The translations under genes were made by a program, and so were the position numbers. From Paenibacillus sp. FSL R5-0623 (GTDB lineage Bacteria > Bacillota > Bacilli > Paenibacillales > Paenibacillaceae): a DNA stretch of 64,000 nt. The stretch spans positions 5,270,001-5,334,000 of the forward strand of contig NZ_CP150233.1 in assembly GCF_037974265.1 (NCBI RefSeq). The letters are read 5' to 3'. Each line of letters starts with the position of its first letter. Within the stretch, counting starts at the first letter, position 1. Below, one piece after another: positions 34,624-44,137 of the stretch. Under the pieces are notes generated by a model. That model did no database searches. It had not been told where the DNA came from and saw only the letters and a list, made by a program, of their open reading frames with translations.

Positions 34624-34693
34624 GCCGTTCCTAGATCCCCTTTCGTTCTCAATATTCCTATTATAGCGATGCCGTAAAAAGCAGTCAATTTTC

Positions 34694-34730
34694 AACAAAA
34701 AAGATCCCTTTCGTCTAGAAAGAGGACCCC
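34694..34730 (-). terminator. Terminator after comN
   Basis: On the minus strand CTCTTTC pairs with GAAAGGG around TAGAC, extended imperfectly outwards (GGTCC with GATC), and ends in TTTTTTG. It separates comN from secD. Confidence 0.65.
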
Positions 34731-34963
34731 CGGTATGCAGACACGGTCATAAAGTTCATAAAGCTTGTTGCTTTCAGTGACAAAATGTCGTTCACCAGCT
34801 GGTGAAGCGGTGGAATGCCCTGTTTTTCATATTTATGACTGACGCAAATCCAGACATCTTTACTGGTGACATATTCGTAACCGACAAGCCTTAATTCCTC
34901 CGCTTTGCTACGGCAGAGCATCTCTATTGACTGTTCCAACTCCACATCATTCATTTCTTCCAA
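34715..34963 (-). CDS. comN: Post-transcriptional regulator ComN
   Basis: An 82-residue protein of the ComN (YrzD) family. In B. subtilis it controls comE mRNA after transcription. VELEQSIEMLCRSKAEELRL and WICVSHKYEKQGIPPLHQLV are recognisable. The start is TTG 34963, seven bases after GGGAGG. The terminator at 34694-34730 overlaps its last codons, which is unusual but compatible. It is divergent from spoVB. Confidence 0.85.
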   Translation of the reverse strand: MEEMNDVELEQSIEMLCRSKAEELRLVGYEYVTSKDVWICVSHKYEKQGIPPLHQLVNDILSLKATSFMNFMTVSAYRGSSF

Positions 34964-35181
34964 CGGGGAGCCTCCCTTCGTACATCCAAGCCTTTAAGCG
35001 GCATCAATATTACATGATTCGACTTCGCCTGATCATATTCCTTCTTGCTGATTATGGTTCTTTTTGTTAATCGTGTCCAAGTTGTCATGAGAAGATAAAG
35101 GACTGGCATAGGATGAAGAACAACGGCTTTGTCCCGTTTATGTTGATAGCCTGTACTTTCAACCGGGAAAGAGGGGTAGTC

Positions 35182-36816
35182 TTGAAGAAACAGACATTTA
35201 TCCAGGGGGCCATGATCCTGCTCGCGGCAGGCATAATTAATCGAATACTTGGTTTCATTCCGCGCATTGCGCTGCCACGAGTCATTGGTGCAGAAGGTGT
35301 TGGCATCTACCAATTGAGCTATCCCTTTTTTATTGTACTGGTGACATTAATTACGGGTGGTATTCCGCTCGCTGTAGCCAAGCTCGTAGCGGAAGCTGAT
35401 ACCGGTGCCAATCGTTATTCCCCCCAGCGAATCCTGCAAGTAAGCTTAAGCTTTACGTTGACCCTGGGTGTTGTATTCATGTTTTTGTGCATCCTATTTG
35501 CACCCTGGGTTACCAAGTACGTGCTCACAGATGAGCGGGTGTACCATACGTTCGTTAGTATGAGCCCCATGATTGCCATTATCGCCGTATCTGCTGTCTA
35601 CAGAGGGTATTTCCAAGGTAAGCAAAACATGATGCCTACTGCCATTTCATCCATTGTTGAAACCATCATTCGTATCGTCTGTGTCATTTGGTTTGCCTGG
35701 CTTCTCCTCCCCCACGGTATTGCCCAAGCTGCTGCTGGTGCCATGCTGGGCGCACTCGTTGGAGAATTCGGCGGTATGCTTGTACTCTTGTGGAAGTATA
35801 ACAGGCAGAAGAAAGAGTTACCGCTAGCCAAACATCAGAACATGCCCAATCTCACAACCAAACCTTCAGCCAAGCCTTTAAATTCAATACCTTCAGTTAC
35901 GAAAGAAACGGGTACTCCACAGCCGGGATTAATCCGGCGTTTGCTTGCAATCTCTATTCCTGTTACAGCAGGCCGATTGGTTGGCTCCTTATCCTATCTG
36001 GCCGAAACTATTGTTACTGCCCAGAGTCTGGCTCTGGCAGGCATATCCAAGGGACTTGCTACAGCACAATATGGTGCATTACAAGGTATGATTATTCCTT
36101 TGTTGCTGTTGCCGGGGGCACTAACCTCATCGCTCGCGACATCACTTGTGCCTTCACTGTCCGAAGCTTCTGCCCAGGGAGATCGCGCACTCATTCACAA
36201 ACGAATGCATCAGGCATTACGCTTGGCACTTGTGACAGGTGCTCCATTTTCTGTATTTATGTATGTGCTTGCCGAACCGATGTGTCTTGTTCTGTATAAT
36301 GATGCATCGATCGGAAGCATGCTGAAGCTAATGGCTCCTTTTGCTTTGTTCATTTATATTCAAGCTCCTCTTCAAGCTGCGTTACAAGCTCTTGACCGTC
36401 CAGGTAAAGCATTGCTAAATACGTTTATCGGTGCTGTTATCAAAATTACGTTGATTCTAACGCTTGCGTCCCGGCCTGAATATGGCATCTTCGGTGCAGT
36501 CATCGCCATCTGTGTGAATTCTACGGTAGTTACCCTGTTACATGCCCAAAGCGTACGTAGCCTGCTACAGTTCCGCTTCAAAATGATGGATTGGGTCAAG
36601 ACGGGTGCAGGAATGTTTATCATGGGAGCAGCGACCCTACTCGTATACGAAGAGACTGCCATGATATTGCCTTTTTGGGTGAGGATGCTTCTCGCTCCTT
36701 TTGTCGGGCTTATCGTGTATTTCATCGTCATGGGCTGGACCAAAATGATTGACTTTCATGATCTGTCCCGTGCTCCTTTGATTGGTTCATGGTTCAAGCG
36801 CCGCTCAGGCAAATGA
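35182..36816 (+). CDS. spoVB: Stage V sporulation protein B
   Basis: SpoVB is a MurJ-like lipid flippase of the MOP superfamily needed for spore cortex. The 544-residue protein has about fourteen helices; MILLAAGIINRILGFIPR (N-terminal helix) and LPGALTSSLATSLVPSLSEA are typical. I set the start at TTG 35182, with GAGGGG six bases upstream; the preceding 23 codons from ATG 35113 have no ribosome site. It converges with the DUF421 gene, with four bases between the stops. Confidence 0.92.
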   Translation: MKKQTFIQGAMILLAAGIINRILGFIPRIALPRVIGAEGVGIYQLSYPFFIVLVTLITGGIPLAVAKLVAEADTGANRYSPQRILQVSLSFTLTLGVVFMFLCILFAPWVTKYVLTDERVYHTFVSMSPMIAIIAVSAVYRGYFQGKQNMMPTAISSIVETIIRIVCVIWFAWLLLPHGIAQAAAGAMLGALVGEFGGMLVLLWKYNRQKKELPLAKHQNMPNLTTKPSAKPLNSIPSVTKETGTPQPGLIRRLLAISIPVTAGRLVGSLSYLAETIVTAQSLALAGISKGLATAQYGALQGMIIPLLLLPGALTSSLATSLVPSLSEASAQGDRALIHKRMHQALRLALVTGAPFSVFMYVLAEPMCLVLYNDASIGSMLKLMAPFALFIYIQAPLQAALQALDRPGKALLNTFIGAVIKITLILTLASRPEYGIFGAVIAICVNSTVVTLLHAQSVRSLLQFRFKMMDWVKTGAGMFIMGAATLLVYEETAMILPFWVRMLLAPFVGLIVYFIVMGWTKMIDFHDLSRAPLIGSWFKRRSGK

Positions 36817-36819
36817 TTT

Positions 36820-37593
36820 TCATTTTTTATCATCTTTTGGACTGACATATATCTTCCCATTGTGGTCAATGGAGCATATAAATACATCTTTGAAATCCAT
36901 AATTCCGTTCTGTTGAATTTGATTTTTCAGCCAAAATCTCGTTTTCTGAATGATCTCCAGATTCTGATCCTGGACCTTTCCGTCCATAATTAAGGGTAGT
37001 GGCAGACCTTCATATTTAATATTTGGAAATTTGATATTTGGAGATCCGTCAATCTGGTTTTTTCCCGTTTTGGATTTACTGGAAGAAGAATCTTCTGAGT
37101 CAGAACCGGAAGAATTGCTGTCCTTAGAAGTATTCTCATCCTTGGGAAACACGGTCAGCTTGCCTGTGGTCTCCAAAATAGCGAAATCAACCTCACCAAT
37201 ACTGTCTACATTCTGTTCACGGAGTTGTTGCAATAGATCATCCAGATTATATCGTTGCTTCCGCATCTCATCCCGGTGAAGAACGCCTTTGGAGATCAAA
37301 ACAGTAGGTTTGCCATCAATTATCAGGCGAAGACGCCGACTTTTAAGACCTATAAAGGCCATTCCGATCTGTACAATGATCAAAGTAAGCATGGGGGCAA
37401 TCCCGTGAGAGAGCGGTTTATCAATATCTTCAATGACAAAAGCAGCCATTTCAGCAAGCATAATGGACACGACAAGATCAAACATGGATAGCTTACCTAT
37501 CTCACGTTTACCCATAACCCTCATTGCACAGTACACCAGAAAGTACATGAGAATGGTTCGAAAGATATGTGATCCGACATCTGGGAAGTTCAC
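36820..37593 (-). CDS. DUF421-domain membrane protein (YetF type)
   Basis: A 257-residue protein with three N-terminal helices and RVMGKREIGKLSMFDLVVSI (25-44), then LRLIIDGKPTVLISKGVL, which are the DUF421/YetF signatures, and a C-terminal YetF domain ending VFICSIDHNGKIYVSPKDDK. A serine-rich linker, about residues 160-178, interrupts the cytoplasmic domain and ends in a lysine-rich stretch. The start is GTG 37593 with AAGGAGG nine to ten bases before it. The role is unknown; related proteins are spore or envelope linked. Confidence 0.88.
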   Translation of the reverse strand: MNFPDVGSHIFRTILMYFLVYCAMRVMGKREIGKLSMFDLVVSIMLAEMAAFVIEDIDKPLSHGIAPMLTLIIVQIGMAFIGLKSRRLRLIIDGKPTVLISKGVLHRDEMRKQRYNLDDLLQQLREQNVDSIGEVDFAILETTGKLTVFPKDENTSKDSNSSGSDSEDSSSSKSKTGKNQIDGSPNIKFPNIKYEGLPLPLIMDGKVQDQNLEIIQKTRFWLKNQIQQNGIMDFKDVFICSIDHNGKIYVSPKDDKK

Positions 37594-37728
37594 AACAGGG
37601 GTCCTCCTTCGAAACTGAGTTTTTAACAGTTAGCTGGATAGTGCAATCCCTATTTTGACCTGAACCTTACATGCTCATGCAGAAATAATCCGTTCATTTA
37701 ATGGAAAACAGTTCATAAGTCCAAAGGC

Positions 37729-37756
37729 TTGACCATACACTGTATTAACTTATAAC
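37729..37756 (+). promoter_or_regulatory. Sigma-A promoter of the TIGR04086 gene
   Basis: TTGACC (37729-37734) and TATAAC (37751-37756) are spaced by 16 bases, ending 20 bases before the start codon. Confidence 0.6.
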
Positions 37757-37776
37757 TTGTACAAGGGGGTTGCTTC

Positions 37777-38169
37777 ATGCAATTGATCCGCCGCTTGGTT
37801 TCGTTTCGAGTGTCCAATCCGATTCTGTCAGGCCTCTGTCAGGCTTTTGTATGGATGTTTATCGGGGCATTAATTCTCTCCTTGTTTCTCTGGATGAGCG
37901 GAATGCGGGAACAGGACCTCTCGTTGTATACCTATGTTGTTCATGGCTTGTCATTATTGGTCGGTGGTTTTGTCGCAGGCAAACGCTCTGGTGAAAAAGG
38001 ATGGTACTACGGAGGGATTACCGGAATTGTATATGGACTCCTTGTGCTATTGATCGGTTTTCTCGCGCTGGATGCTTCGTTTAATTGGAAAGATAGTTTA
38101 CAACTGCTTAGCGCGTTCTTCATTTCAGCTCTCGGTGGCATGTTCGGTGTTAATACGCATCGCTCCTAA
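37777..38169 (+). CDS. Small membrane protein of the TIGR04086 type
   Basis: A 130-residue protein with four helices and the family segments LVGGFVAGKRSGEKGWYYGG (66-85) and ISALGGMFGVN. AAGGGGG stands seven bases before the ATG. It is monocistronic, next to yajC as in related genomes. The function is unknown. Confidence 0.82.
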   Translation: MQLIRRLVSFRVSNPILSGLCQAFVWMFIGALILSLFLWMSGMREQDLSLYTYVVHGLSLLVGGFVAGKRSGEKGWYYGGITGIVYGLLVLLIGFLALDASFNWKDSLQLLSAFFISALGGMFGVNTHRS

Positions 38170-38206
38170 CTGACTGGTAAAGAACATCGACCTTCCCTCA
38201 TAAATC

Positions 38207-38245
38207 AAAAAAGAGAACCGGGTCTCCAAGGAGATCCGGTTCTCT
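38207..38245. terminator. Terminator between the TIGR04086 gene and yajC
   Basis: AGAGAACCGG-GTCTCC pairs with GGAGA-TCCGGTTCTCT around AA. On the minus strand TTTTTTG follows, so it terminates yajC; it may also serve the convergent gene. Confidence 0.88.
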
Positions 38246-38294
38246 ACTAGGGAATACGCCACAAACGCACCCTCGTTATTCTATGTTACAGTAA

Positions 38295-38609
38295 CTATTC
38301 AACAGCCGTATCACGAGCTACAGCCGTGCTGATTGCATTACGGTCAAATGTAAGCTTAGTTACATCGTTTACACGCAATACAACCACATCATCCGTAATC
38401 TCGGCGATCGTACCGTGAAGGCCACCAATCGTTACAATTTTATCGCCTTTTTTCAATTGGCTCAGCATGGAATTCCGTTGCTTTTGCTTTTTGTTCTGTG
38501 GACGAATCATCAAGAAGTAGAAAATCGCAACCATGAGTACCAAAGGTACGATCAAAGATACAATTCCACCGCCTGCTCCCGCTCCTGTTAAAGGCATTCC
38601 CTGAAACAT
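38295..38609 (-). CDS. yajC: Preprotein translocase subunit YajC
   Basis: A 104-residue single-helix protein: helix at about 17-36 (IVSLIVPLVLMVAIFYFLMI), then RPQNKKQKQRNSML, and a KKGDKIVTIGGLHGTI domain. YajC associates with SecDF. It follows tgt on the same strand. Confidence 0.95.
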   Translation of the reverse strand: MFQGMPLTGAGAGGGIVSLIVPLVLMVAIFYFLMIRPQNKKQKQRNSMLSQLKKGDKIVTIGGLHGTIAEITDDVVVLRVNDVTKLTFDRNAISTAVARDTAVE

Positions 38610-38677
38610 TCAAAACTCCCCCTTATCGACTATACGTTCAGATATTGCTTGTTACGCCGGTTTCCTCAAAAACTCAA

Positions 38678-39814
38678 TCAGAAACCTTTGTCATTGTCAT
38701 GAAGACCATATTGATCGAAAAATTCATCCCGGAAATCAAGCAAACGATCTTCCATAATGGCTTTACGTACATTACGCATCAAATTCTGCAAGAAATGAAG
38801 ATTATGGATCGTTGTCAAACGCAGGCCAAATGTTTCATCTGCTTTGATCAAATGACGCAGATAAGCTCTGGAATAGTTGCGACAAGTGTAGCAATCACAT
38901 TCAGGATCTAATGGTCCAAAATCGGTTGCAAACTTGGCATTACGAATTACCAGACGTCCTTGACTGGTCATCGTTGTTCCGTTACGGGCAATCCGAGTAG
39001 GCAGAACACAATCGAACATGTCCACTCCACGAATAGATCCCTCAATCAACGCATCGGGCGAACCTACCCCCATCAAATAACGTGGTTTATTGGACGGCAA
39101 CAAAGGTAACGTATAATCCAATACACCATACATCAAATGTTTCGGTTCTCCAACACTCAGTCCACCAATAGCATACCCCGGGAAATCCATGGAAGTCAAA
39201 TCTGCGGCGCTCTGACGGCGAAGATCTTCATGCATGCCTCCCTGTACGATGGCAAACAGACCTTGGTCATGCGGACGAGCGTGACTTTCGAGACAACGTT
39301 CTGCCCAGCGGCTTGTTCTTTCGAGTGATTTTTTGACATATTCATATTCAGCTGGATACGGTGGGCATTCGTCAAACGCCATCATAATATCGGAGCCAAG
39401 TGCATTCTGGATTTCCATCGCTACTTCAGGAGAAAGGAACTTTTTGTCTCCATTCAGATGAGAACGGAAGTTAACGCCTTCTTCCGTAATCTTGCGCATC
39501 TCGCTGAGGGAAAACACTTGGAATCCGCCGCTGTCCGTCAGAATTGGACGATCCCAGTTCATGAATTTGTGCAATCCGCCAGCTTCACGGATGATTTCAT
39601 GTCCTGGTCTCAGAAACAGGTGATAGGTATTACTCAAAATAATCTGAGCATCCATTTCTTTCAACTCTTCAGGGCTCATTGTTTTGACAGTCGCCTGTGT
39701 ACCTACAGGCATAAAGGTTGGTGTCTCAATAATACCGTGAGGTGTATGTACACGTCCCAGACGTGCACCAGATTGTTTGCAAGTTTTGATATGTTCATAC
39801 GTAATTGCTGCCAT
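38678..39814 (-). CDS. tgt: Queuine/preQ1 tRNA-guanine transglycosylase
   Basis: Tgt exchanges guanine 34 in tRNA Asp, Asn, His and Tyr for preQ1. The 378-residue protein shows TDSGGFQVFSL (93-103; Asp94 is the general base), GGLSVGEPK, the nucleophile region GVDMFDCVLPTR and the zinc cluster CDCYTC with His further on. queA lies directly upstream on the same strand. Confidence 0.97.
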   Translation of the reverse strand: MAAITYEHIKTCKQSGARLGRVHTPHGIIETPTFMPVGTQATVKTMSPEELKEMDAQIILSNTYHLFLRPGHEIIREAGGLHKFMNWDRPILTDSGGFQVFSLSEMRKITEEGVNFRSHLNGDKKFLSPEVAMEIQNALGSDIMMAFDECPPYPAEYEYVKKSLERTSRWAERCLESHARPHDQGLFAIVQGGMHEDLRRQSAADLTSMDFPGYAIGGLSVGEPKHLMYGVLDYTLPLLPSNKPRYLMGVGSPDALIEGSIRGVDMFDCVLPTRIARNGTTMTSQGRLVIRNAKFATDFGPLDPECDCYTCRNYSRAYLRHLIKADETFGLRLTTIHNLHFLQNLMRNVRKAIMEDRLLDFRDEFFDQYGLHDNDKGF

Positions 39815-39857
39815 TGGTTTTAATCATCCTCTAAAAGTTAATCGTTATACCGTTATA

Positions 39858-40886
39858 TTAATATATCAACATGGCATCGCCGAAGCTGAAGAACCGGTAT
39901 TGCTCTTCGATGGCTTCCTCATATGCCTGCATAATATGTTCCCTGCCTGCTAGTGCACTAACCAACATAACCAACGTGGATTTCGGGAGATGAAAATTCG
40001 TAAGCATCCCATCGATCACTTTGAAGGAATAGCCTGGGTAGATGAAAATGCTGGTCCATCCGCTGCTCGCTTGCAGTATGCCATTTTCAAATTTGCTGCC
40101 TACCGTTTCCAAAGTCCGGCAGCTCGTTGTCCCAACCGCAAAAACACGGTGTCCATTCTCTTTGGTCTGGTTAATCAGATCTGCCGTTTCTTGTGACAAA
40201 GAGTAATACTCCTCATGCATGACATGATCTTCAACAACGTCAACCGACATCGGTCTGAATGTTCCCAGTCCTACATGAAGCGTAATGAAGGCCACATTAA
40301 CACCTTTCGCACGAATCTGATCCAACAACTCATCCGTAAAATGTAATCCTGCTGTTGGTGCAGCCGCCGATCCTTCATGCTTGGCATACACGGTCTGATA
40401 CCGTTCGCGGTCATCCAATGTCTCCTTGATATAAGGTGGCAACGGCATCTCGCCCAGACGATCCAGAATCTCCTGGAAGATTCCATCATACGTAAACGTA
40501 AGTGTACGTGCCCCCATCTCGCCCTCTTCTTCAATGATTGCCTTGAGTTCCTCACCAAATACGATGACTGAACCGGCTTTCAGCTTTTTACCCGGCTTAA
40601 CCAGTGCTTCCCACTTGTCACCTTCCACATTTTTGAGCAATAACACTTCCGCTTTTGCTCCGGTATCTTCTTTTGTACCGAACAGACGGGCTGGTAGAAC
40701 ACGTGTATCATTCAGAATCAATGTATCGCCCGGATTCAGAAAATCGATGATATCAGGAAACGTTTGATGATTAATCTCACCGCTATCTTTGTTCAAGGTA
40801 AGCAAACGGGATGCCGTGCGATCAAGCAACGGCGTCTGTGCTATCAACTGCTCTGGTAATTCAAAATCATATAAGTTCACATTCAT
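39858..40886 (-). CDS. queA: S-adenosylmethionine:tRNA ribosyltransferase-isomerase
   Basis: QueA adds the epoxycyclopentane ring of queuosine using SAM. The 342-residue protein starts MNVNLYDFELPEQLIAQ and carries LNDTRVLPARLFG, AAPTAGLHFT and FHLPKSTLVMLVSA, all family motifs. It starts six bases after the SpoIID-type gene and is followed by tgt. Confidence 0.97.
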   Translation of the reverse strand: MNVNLYDFELPEQLIAQTPLLDRTASRLLTLNKDSGEINHQTFPDIIDFLNPGDTLILNDTRVLPARLFGTKEDTGAKAEVLLLKNVEGDKWEALVKPGKKLKAGSVIVFGEELKAIIEEEGEMGARTLTFTYDGIFQEILDRLGEMPLPPYIKETLDDRERYQTVYAKHEGSAAAPTAGLHFTDELLDQIRAKGVNVAFITLHVGLGTFRPMSVDVVEDHVMHEEYYSLSQETADLINQTKENGHRVFAVGTTSCRTLETVGSKFENGILQASSGWTSIFIYPGYSFKVIDGMLTNFHLPKSTLVMLVSALAGREHIMQAYEEAIEEQYRFFSFGDAMLIY

Positions 40887-40892
40887 TTAGTT

Positions 40893-42980
40893 TCATTCCT
40901 TAACAATAGTCGCATTTTGATAATAGTGTTTCAATATTGCCTGGTAATCATACCCTTCATCTGCCATGCCTTTGGCTCCCCATTGGGACAAGCCCAAACC
41001 GTGGCCATTGCCCTGACCGATAATCATGAAGGTCTGACCCTGCGTTACCGCTCTCGCTTGACCATCACCACTCATAACCACAAGTGCATTACCGGACGAT
41101 GTTCCTGCGCCAGAAGAAGACAATACAGAGGCACCATTTGAGCCAGTTTTACTGGCTGTTTTGCCGTCAGCGCCTAATACAGTATAACTTCCGGTCCCTG
41201 CAATATCAAATAAAGTGCTTGGTAATCCACCGAGCGCAGAGCGGTATGTATCGGCATATTTCACCGTCATAGCCTGTCCGTTGGCAGTGACTTCAAGTGC
41301 TCTTCCGGAAGGTCCACGCTTGGTCACTTCCAAGGTTGAGATTGAAGCAGGAACCGATGCTGTCGTTTTACCCTGAAGAGATTTAACCAACTGGGCAGAC
41401 GTGAAAGGTCCTCTCACCCAAGCATAATCATTGGATTGAGCCACTTTTGCCAGCACAACAGCTTCGTTACCTGGATTCATTTTGGCTACAGGTTCAACGG
41501 TGGATTGAATTAACGGAATGGCACGCACATTGGTATTCTGAGCCGTTACCGTCACTTTTGCCAGTCCTGCATTGGTCTTGGTCGTTAATTCTTTGATGTT
41601 GTCCTCACGTATGTACCCGCTAACGCCTGAACTGAGCAGCACATGGTACCACGTATGTAATCCTGCCTGGGCTGATGTATCCCCCGAGCTAACTACATTG
41701 GTGAAAACACCTGCTCCACCGTTCCATACCTCAGAAGGATGAGCCGTCTGGCCACCCGCATTGGAGGAGAACACAGCTTCGATGATTTTCCCACCGCTCT
41801 TGACCACTTCTCCAGCCGTCGCATCCACTGCGCTGGTTACTTTATCGTTCTCCGAACCAATCCCGTTATAGGCTTGGCTGAGTGTTGTATCCACGACATT
41901 TGCAATTTTGAAACGATCACCCTGTTGAAGCGCGTAGGACCGAGCCGCTACGGCTTGAACTTTCAGAGCTTCAGCAGGCCAGGATGAATACACCTCTGCC
42001 CCTACGACAGAGTACAGGTATTGCTCCAGTGGAACGACGTTAACCAACGCCAGATCACCACTTACGATGCTGATTTCCATATCTCCACGATACGTTCGCT
42101 GGGAACGTTCCACTACTTTGATCCCATTGCCATTCCCTTGTACCAATGCTTTGGATTCAGTACCTGCAATGGTGTAATGCGGAGCTGTTTTCAGTGCATC
42201 CGTACTTAATCCCGCATCCTGACGGATGATGAGCCCTGCACTATTGTTGACAGGTGAAAGGCTCACCCCTGGAGCTTTGGCTTCCACACTGTTCTTCAAT
42301 GCGGTTAATTCCGCATCCGTTGAAGCTTCACCCACCCATACCGCATAGGCTTGGCTTCCTCCACTCAGTTGAAGGACTGGATAGACACTACTAACTCCTG
42401 CTGATAAAAGGTTGGCTTGTGCTGCCTCTGCTTCCTGAATCGAACCATAGGTTCCAGCAGACAGGCGTTTACTTCCCGTTACAGCTGGCTTTTGACCAGC
42501 CAATTGAGCTGCTGCTACCTTTTGTACTCGTGTAACTGCTTGTCCAGCCAGTGCCTCCGTTGCATAGTTGCCTGTGTAGAGCTGGTAAATGGTATTTCCA
42601 TTCACAGACGTTGTGAACAGCAACGGTTTATCCGCGGTTGCCTGCAACAGTTTTGCTGCTGCAGATGCTGTCTTGAAATCCGCTGTCTCCAACACTTTCA
42701 CTCGAAATCCGTCTGCGCTGAAACGGACCTGCCCTGCAGGAAGGCTTACATTTGCGCCGCTCTCCGATTGGATGCTCCATTGTCCTGTAGATTCAAGCGT
42801 AATGAGTGGTGTAGTTGATTTATACGTACTGCCCAGATTCGCAAACATGGCTACACGGATCGTCTGTCCATCATTTCCTGCTGCATATGCAGGCACTTGA
42901 AGACAACCTACTGTCAAAAGAGCTGCCGCCAGTACCTTCAATCGACGACTCCACTTCTTCGTTCGTATTGCTTTTCCCAC
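40893..42980 (-). CDS. SpoIID/LytB-domain protein with extra domains
   Basis: About 695 residues, twice the size of plain SpoIID (about 340). It starts with a signal peptide (KVLAAALLTVGCLQVPAYA), then two SPOR-like repeats (about 105-165 and 180-245). The SpoIID part has the catalytic region LYSVVGAEVYSSWPAEALKV and AVAARSYAL, later NGHGLGLSQWGAKGMA. Between these lies an insert resembling SH3-type repeats (VTVTAQNTNVRAIPLIQSTV). SpoIID is a lytic transglycosylase for engulfment; this protein may act on peptidoglycan in sporulation or in vegetative cells. I chose GTG 42980 because GAGAGGAG stands seven bases upstream. Confidence 0.85.
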   Translation of the reverse strand: MGKAIRTKKWSRRLKVLAAALLTVGCLQVPAYAAGNDGQTIRVAMFANLGSTYKSTTPLITLESTGQWSIQSESGANVSLPAGQVRFSADGFRVKVLETADFKTASAAAKLLQATADKPLLFTTSVNGNTIYQLYTGNYATEALAGQAVTRVQKVAAAQLAGQKPAVTGSKRLSAGTYGSIQEAEAAQANLLSAGVSSVYPVLQLSGGSQAYAVWVGEASTDAELTALKNSVEAKAPGVSLSPVNNSAGLIIRQDAGLSTDALKTAPHYTIAGTESKALVQGNGNGIKVVERSQRTYRGDMEISIVSGDLALVNVVPLEQYLYSVVGAEVYSSWPAEALKVQAVAARSYALQQGDRFKIANVVDTTLSQAYNGIGSENDKVTSAVDATAGEVVKSGGKIIEAVFSSNAGGQTAHPSEVWNGGAGVFTNVVSSGDTSAQAGLHTWYHVLLSSGVSGYIREDNIKELTTKTNAGLAKVTVTAQNTNVRAIPLIQSTVEPVAKMNPGNEAVVLAKVAQSNDYAWVRGPFTSAQLVKSLQGKTTASVPASISTLEVTKRGPSGRALEVTANGQAMTVKYADTYRSALGGLPSTLFDIAGTGSYTVLGADGKTASKTGSNGASVLSSSGAGTSSGNALVVMSGDGQARAVTQGQTFMIIGQGNGHGLGLSQWGAKGMADEGYDYQAILKHYYQNATIVKE

Positions 42981-43071
42981 AATCAGACTCCTCTCCATGC
43001 ATTTTCTTCACTTTATATCGGGTTAACACGTGATTATTTCAATGTTTATGATAAATGTTTAATAGATTCGA

Positions 43072-44088
43072 TTATTTACCGTCTCTTGGTGGAACAGGCA
43101 GACCCAAATGATGATAGGCGAGATCTGTTACGATCCTGCCCCTTGGTGTACGCTGAATCATACCAATCTGAAGCAGATACGGTTCATAGACATCCTCTAT
43201 CGTCTGACTTTCTTCACCAATCGTAGCAGCAATGGTATCCAACCCTACCGGACCTCCCCGGAAGCTGTTGATCATCGATTTGAGCATCTTGTGATCAATC
43301 TCATCCAGACCACGCGGATCAATCTGGAGACGTTGCAGTGCTTCTTCCGCCAGTGTCTGCGTAATAATCCCATCACCACGCACCTGTGCAAAGTCGCGTA
43401 CTCGTTTTAACAAACGGTTGGCGATCCTCGGTGTCCCACGTGAGCGCAATGCAATCTCTTGCGCAGCATCTCCCACAATCTCCACACCCAAAATTTCAGT
43501 AGAGCGTGAGACGATATAAGCCAGCTCGTCAACCGTATAGAATTCCAAGCGACTGATAACACCAAATCGGTCTCGAAGTGGAGCAGACAGCAAGCCAGCA
43601 CGCGTTGTAGCCCCAATCAGAGTGAATGGCGGCAGATCCAGCCGAACGGAACGTGCACTTGGACCTTTACCAATCATAATATCCAATGCCGAATCTTCCA
43701 TAGCGGGGTACATGACTTCTTCAACCGTACGATGCAAACGATGAATCTCATCAATAAACAGAACATCACCTTCCTGCAGATTGGTTAACAATGCTGCAAG
43801 ATCACCCGGGCGTTCAATAGCCGGGCCTGACGTAGTTCGTAAATTAACACCCAATTCGTTGGCAATAATGTTGGCAAGTGTTGTTTTACCCAGTCCAGGT
43901 GGTCCATATAACAAAACGTGATCCAATGCCTCATTACGAAATTTGGCAGCTTCAATATATATCTTTAAATTTTCCTTCACCTGATTCTGCCCGATATATT
44001 CATTCAAATACCGGGGACGAAGACTCAACTCAACATTTTGGTCCTCCATCATCAGGTTCGCGGAAATAATCCGATCATCCATGTTCAT
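43072..44088 (-). CDS. ruvB: Holliday junction branch migration ATPase RuvB
   Basis: RuvB drives branch migration with RuvA. The 338-residue protein has Walker A GPPGLGKTT (62-70), Walker B LFIDEIHRL (about 112), GATTRAGLLSAPLRDRFG (sensor and arginine finger) and the C-terminal winged helix. ATG 44088 is used; ATG 44082 is equally possible given AAAGGTAGGG upstream. Confidence 0.97.
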   Translation of the reverse strand: MNMDDRIISANLMMEDQNVELSLRPRYLNEYIGQNQVKENLKIYIEAAKFRNEALDHVLLYGPPGLGKTTLANIIANELGVNLRTTSGPAIERPGDLAALLTNLQEGDVLFIDEIHRLHRTVEEVMYPAMEDSALDIMIGKGPSARSVRLDLPPFTLIGATTRAGLLSAPLRDRFGVISRLEFYTVDELAYIVSRSTEILGVEIVGDAAQEIALRSRGTPRIANRLLKRVRDFAQVRGDGIITQTLAEEALQRLQIDPRGLDEIDHKMLKSMINSFRGGPVGLDTIAATIGEESQTIEDVYEPYLLQIGMIQRTPRGRIVTDLAYHHLGLPVPPRDGK

Positions 44089-44137
44089 CCCTACCTTTTT
44101 TTGCAGGCTACAGCTATATTATAATATGCAATTTGTA

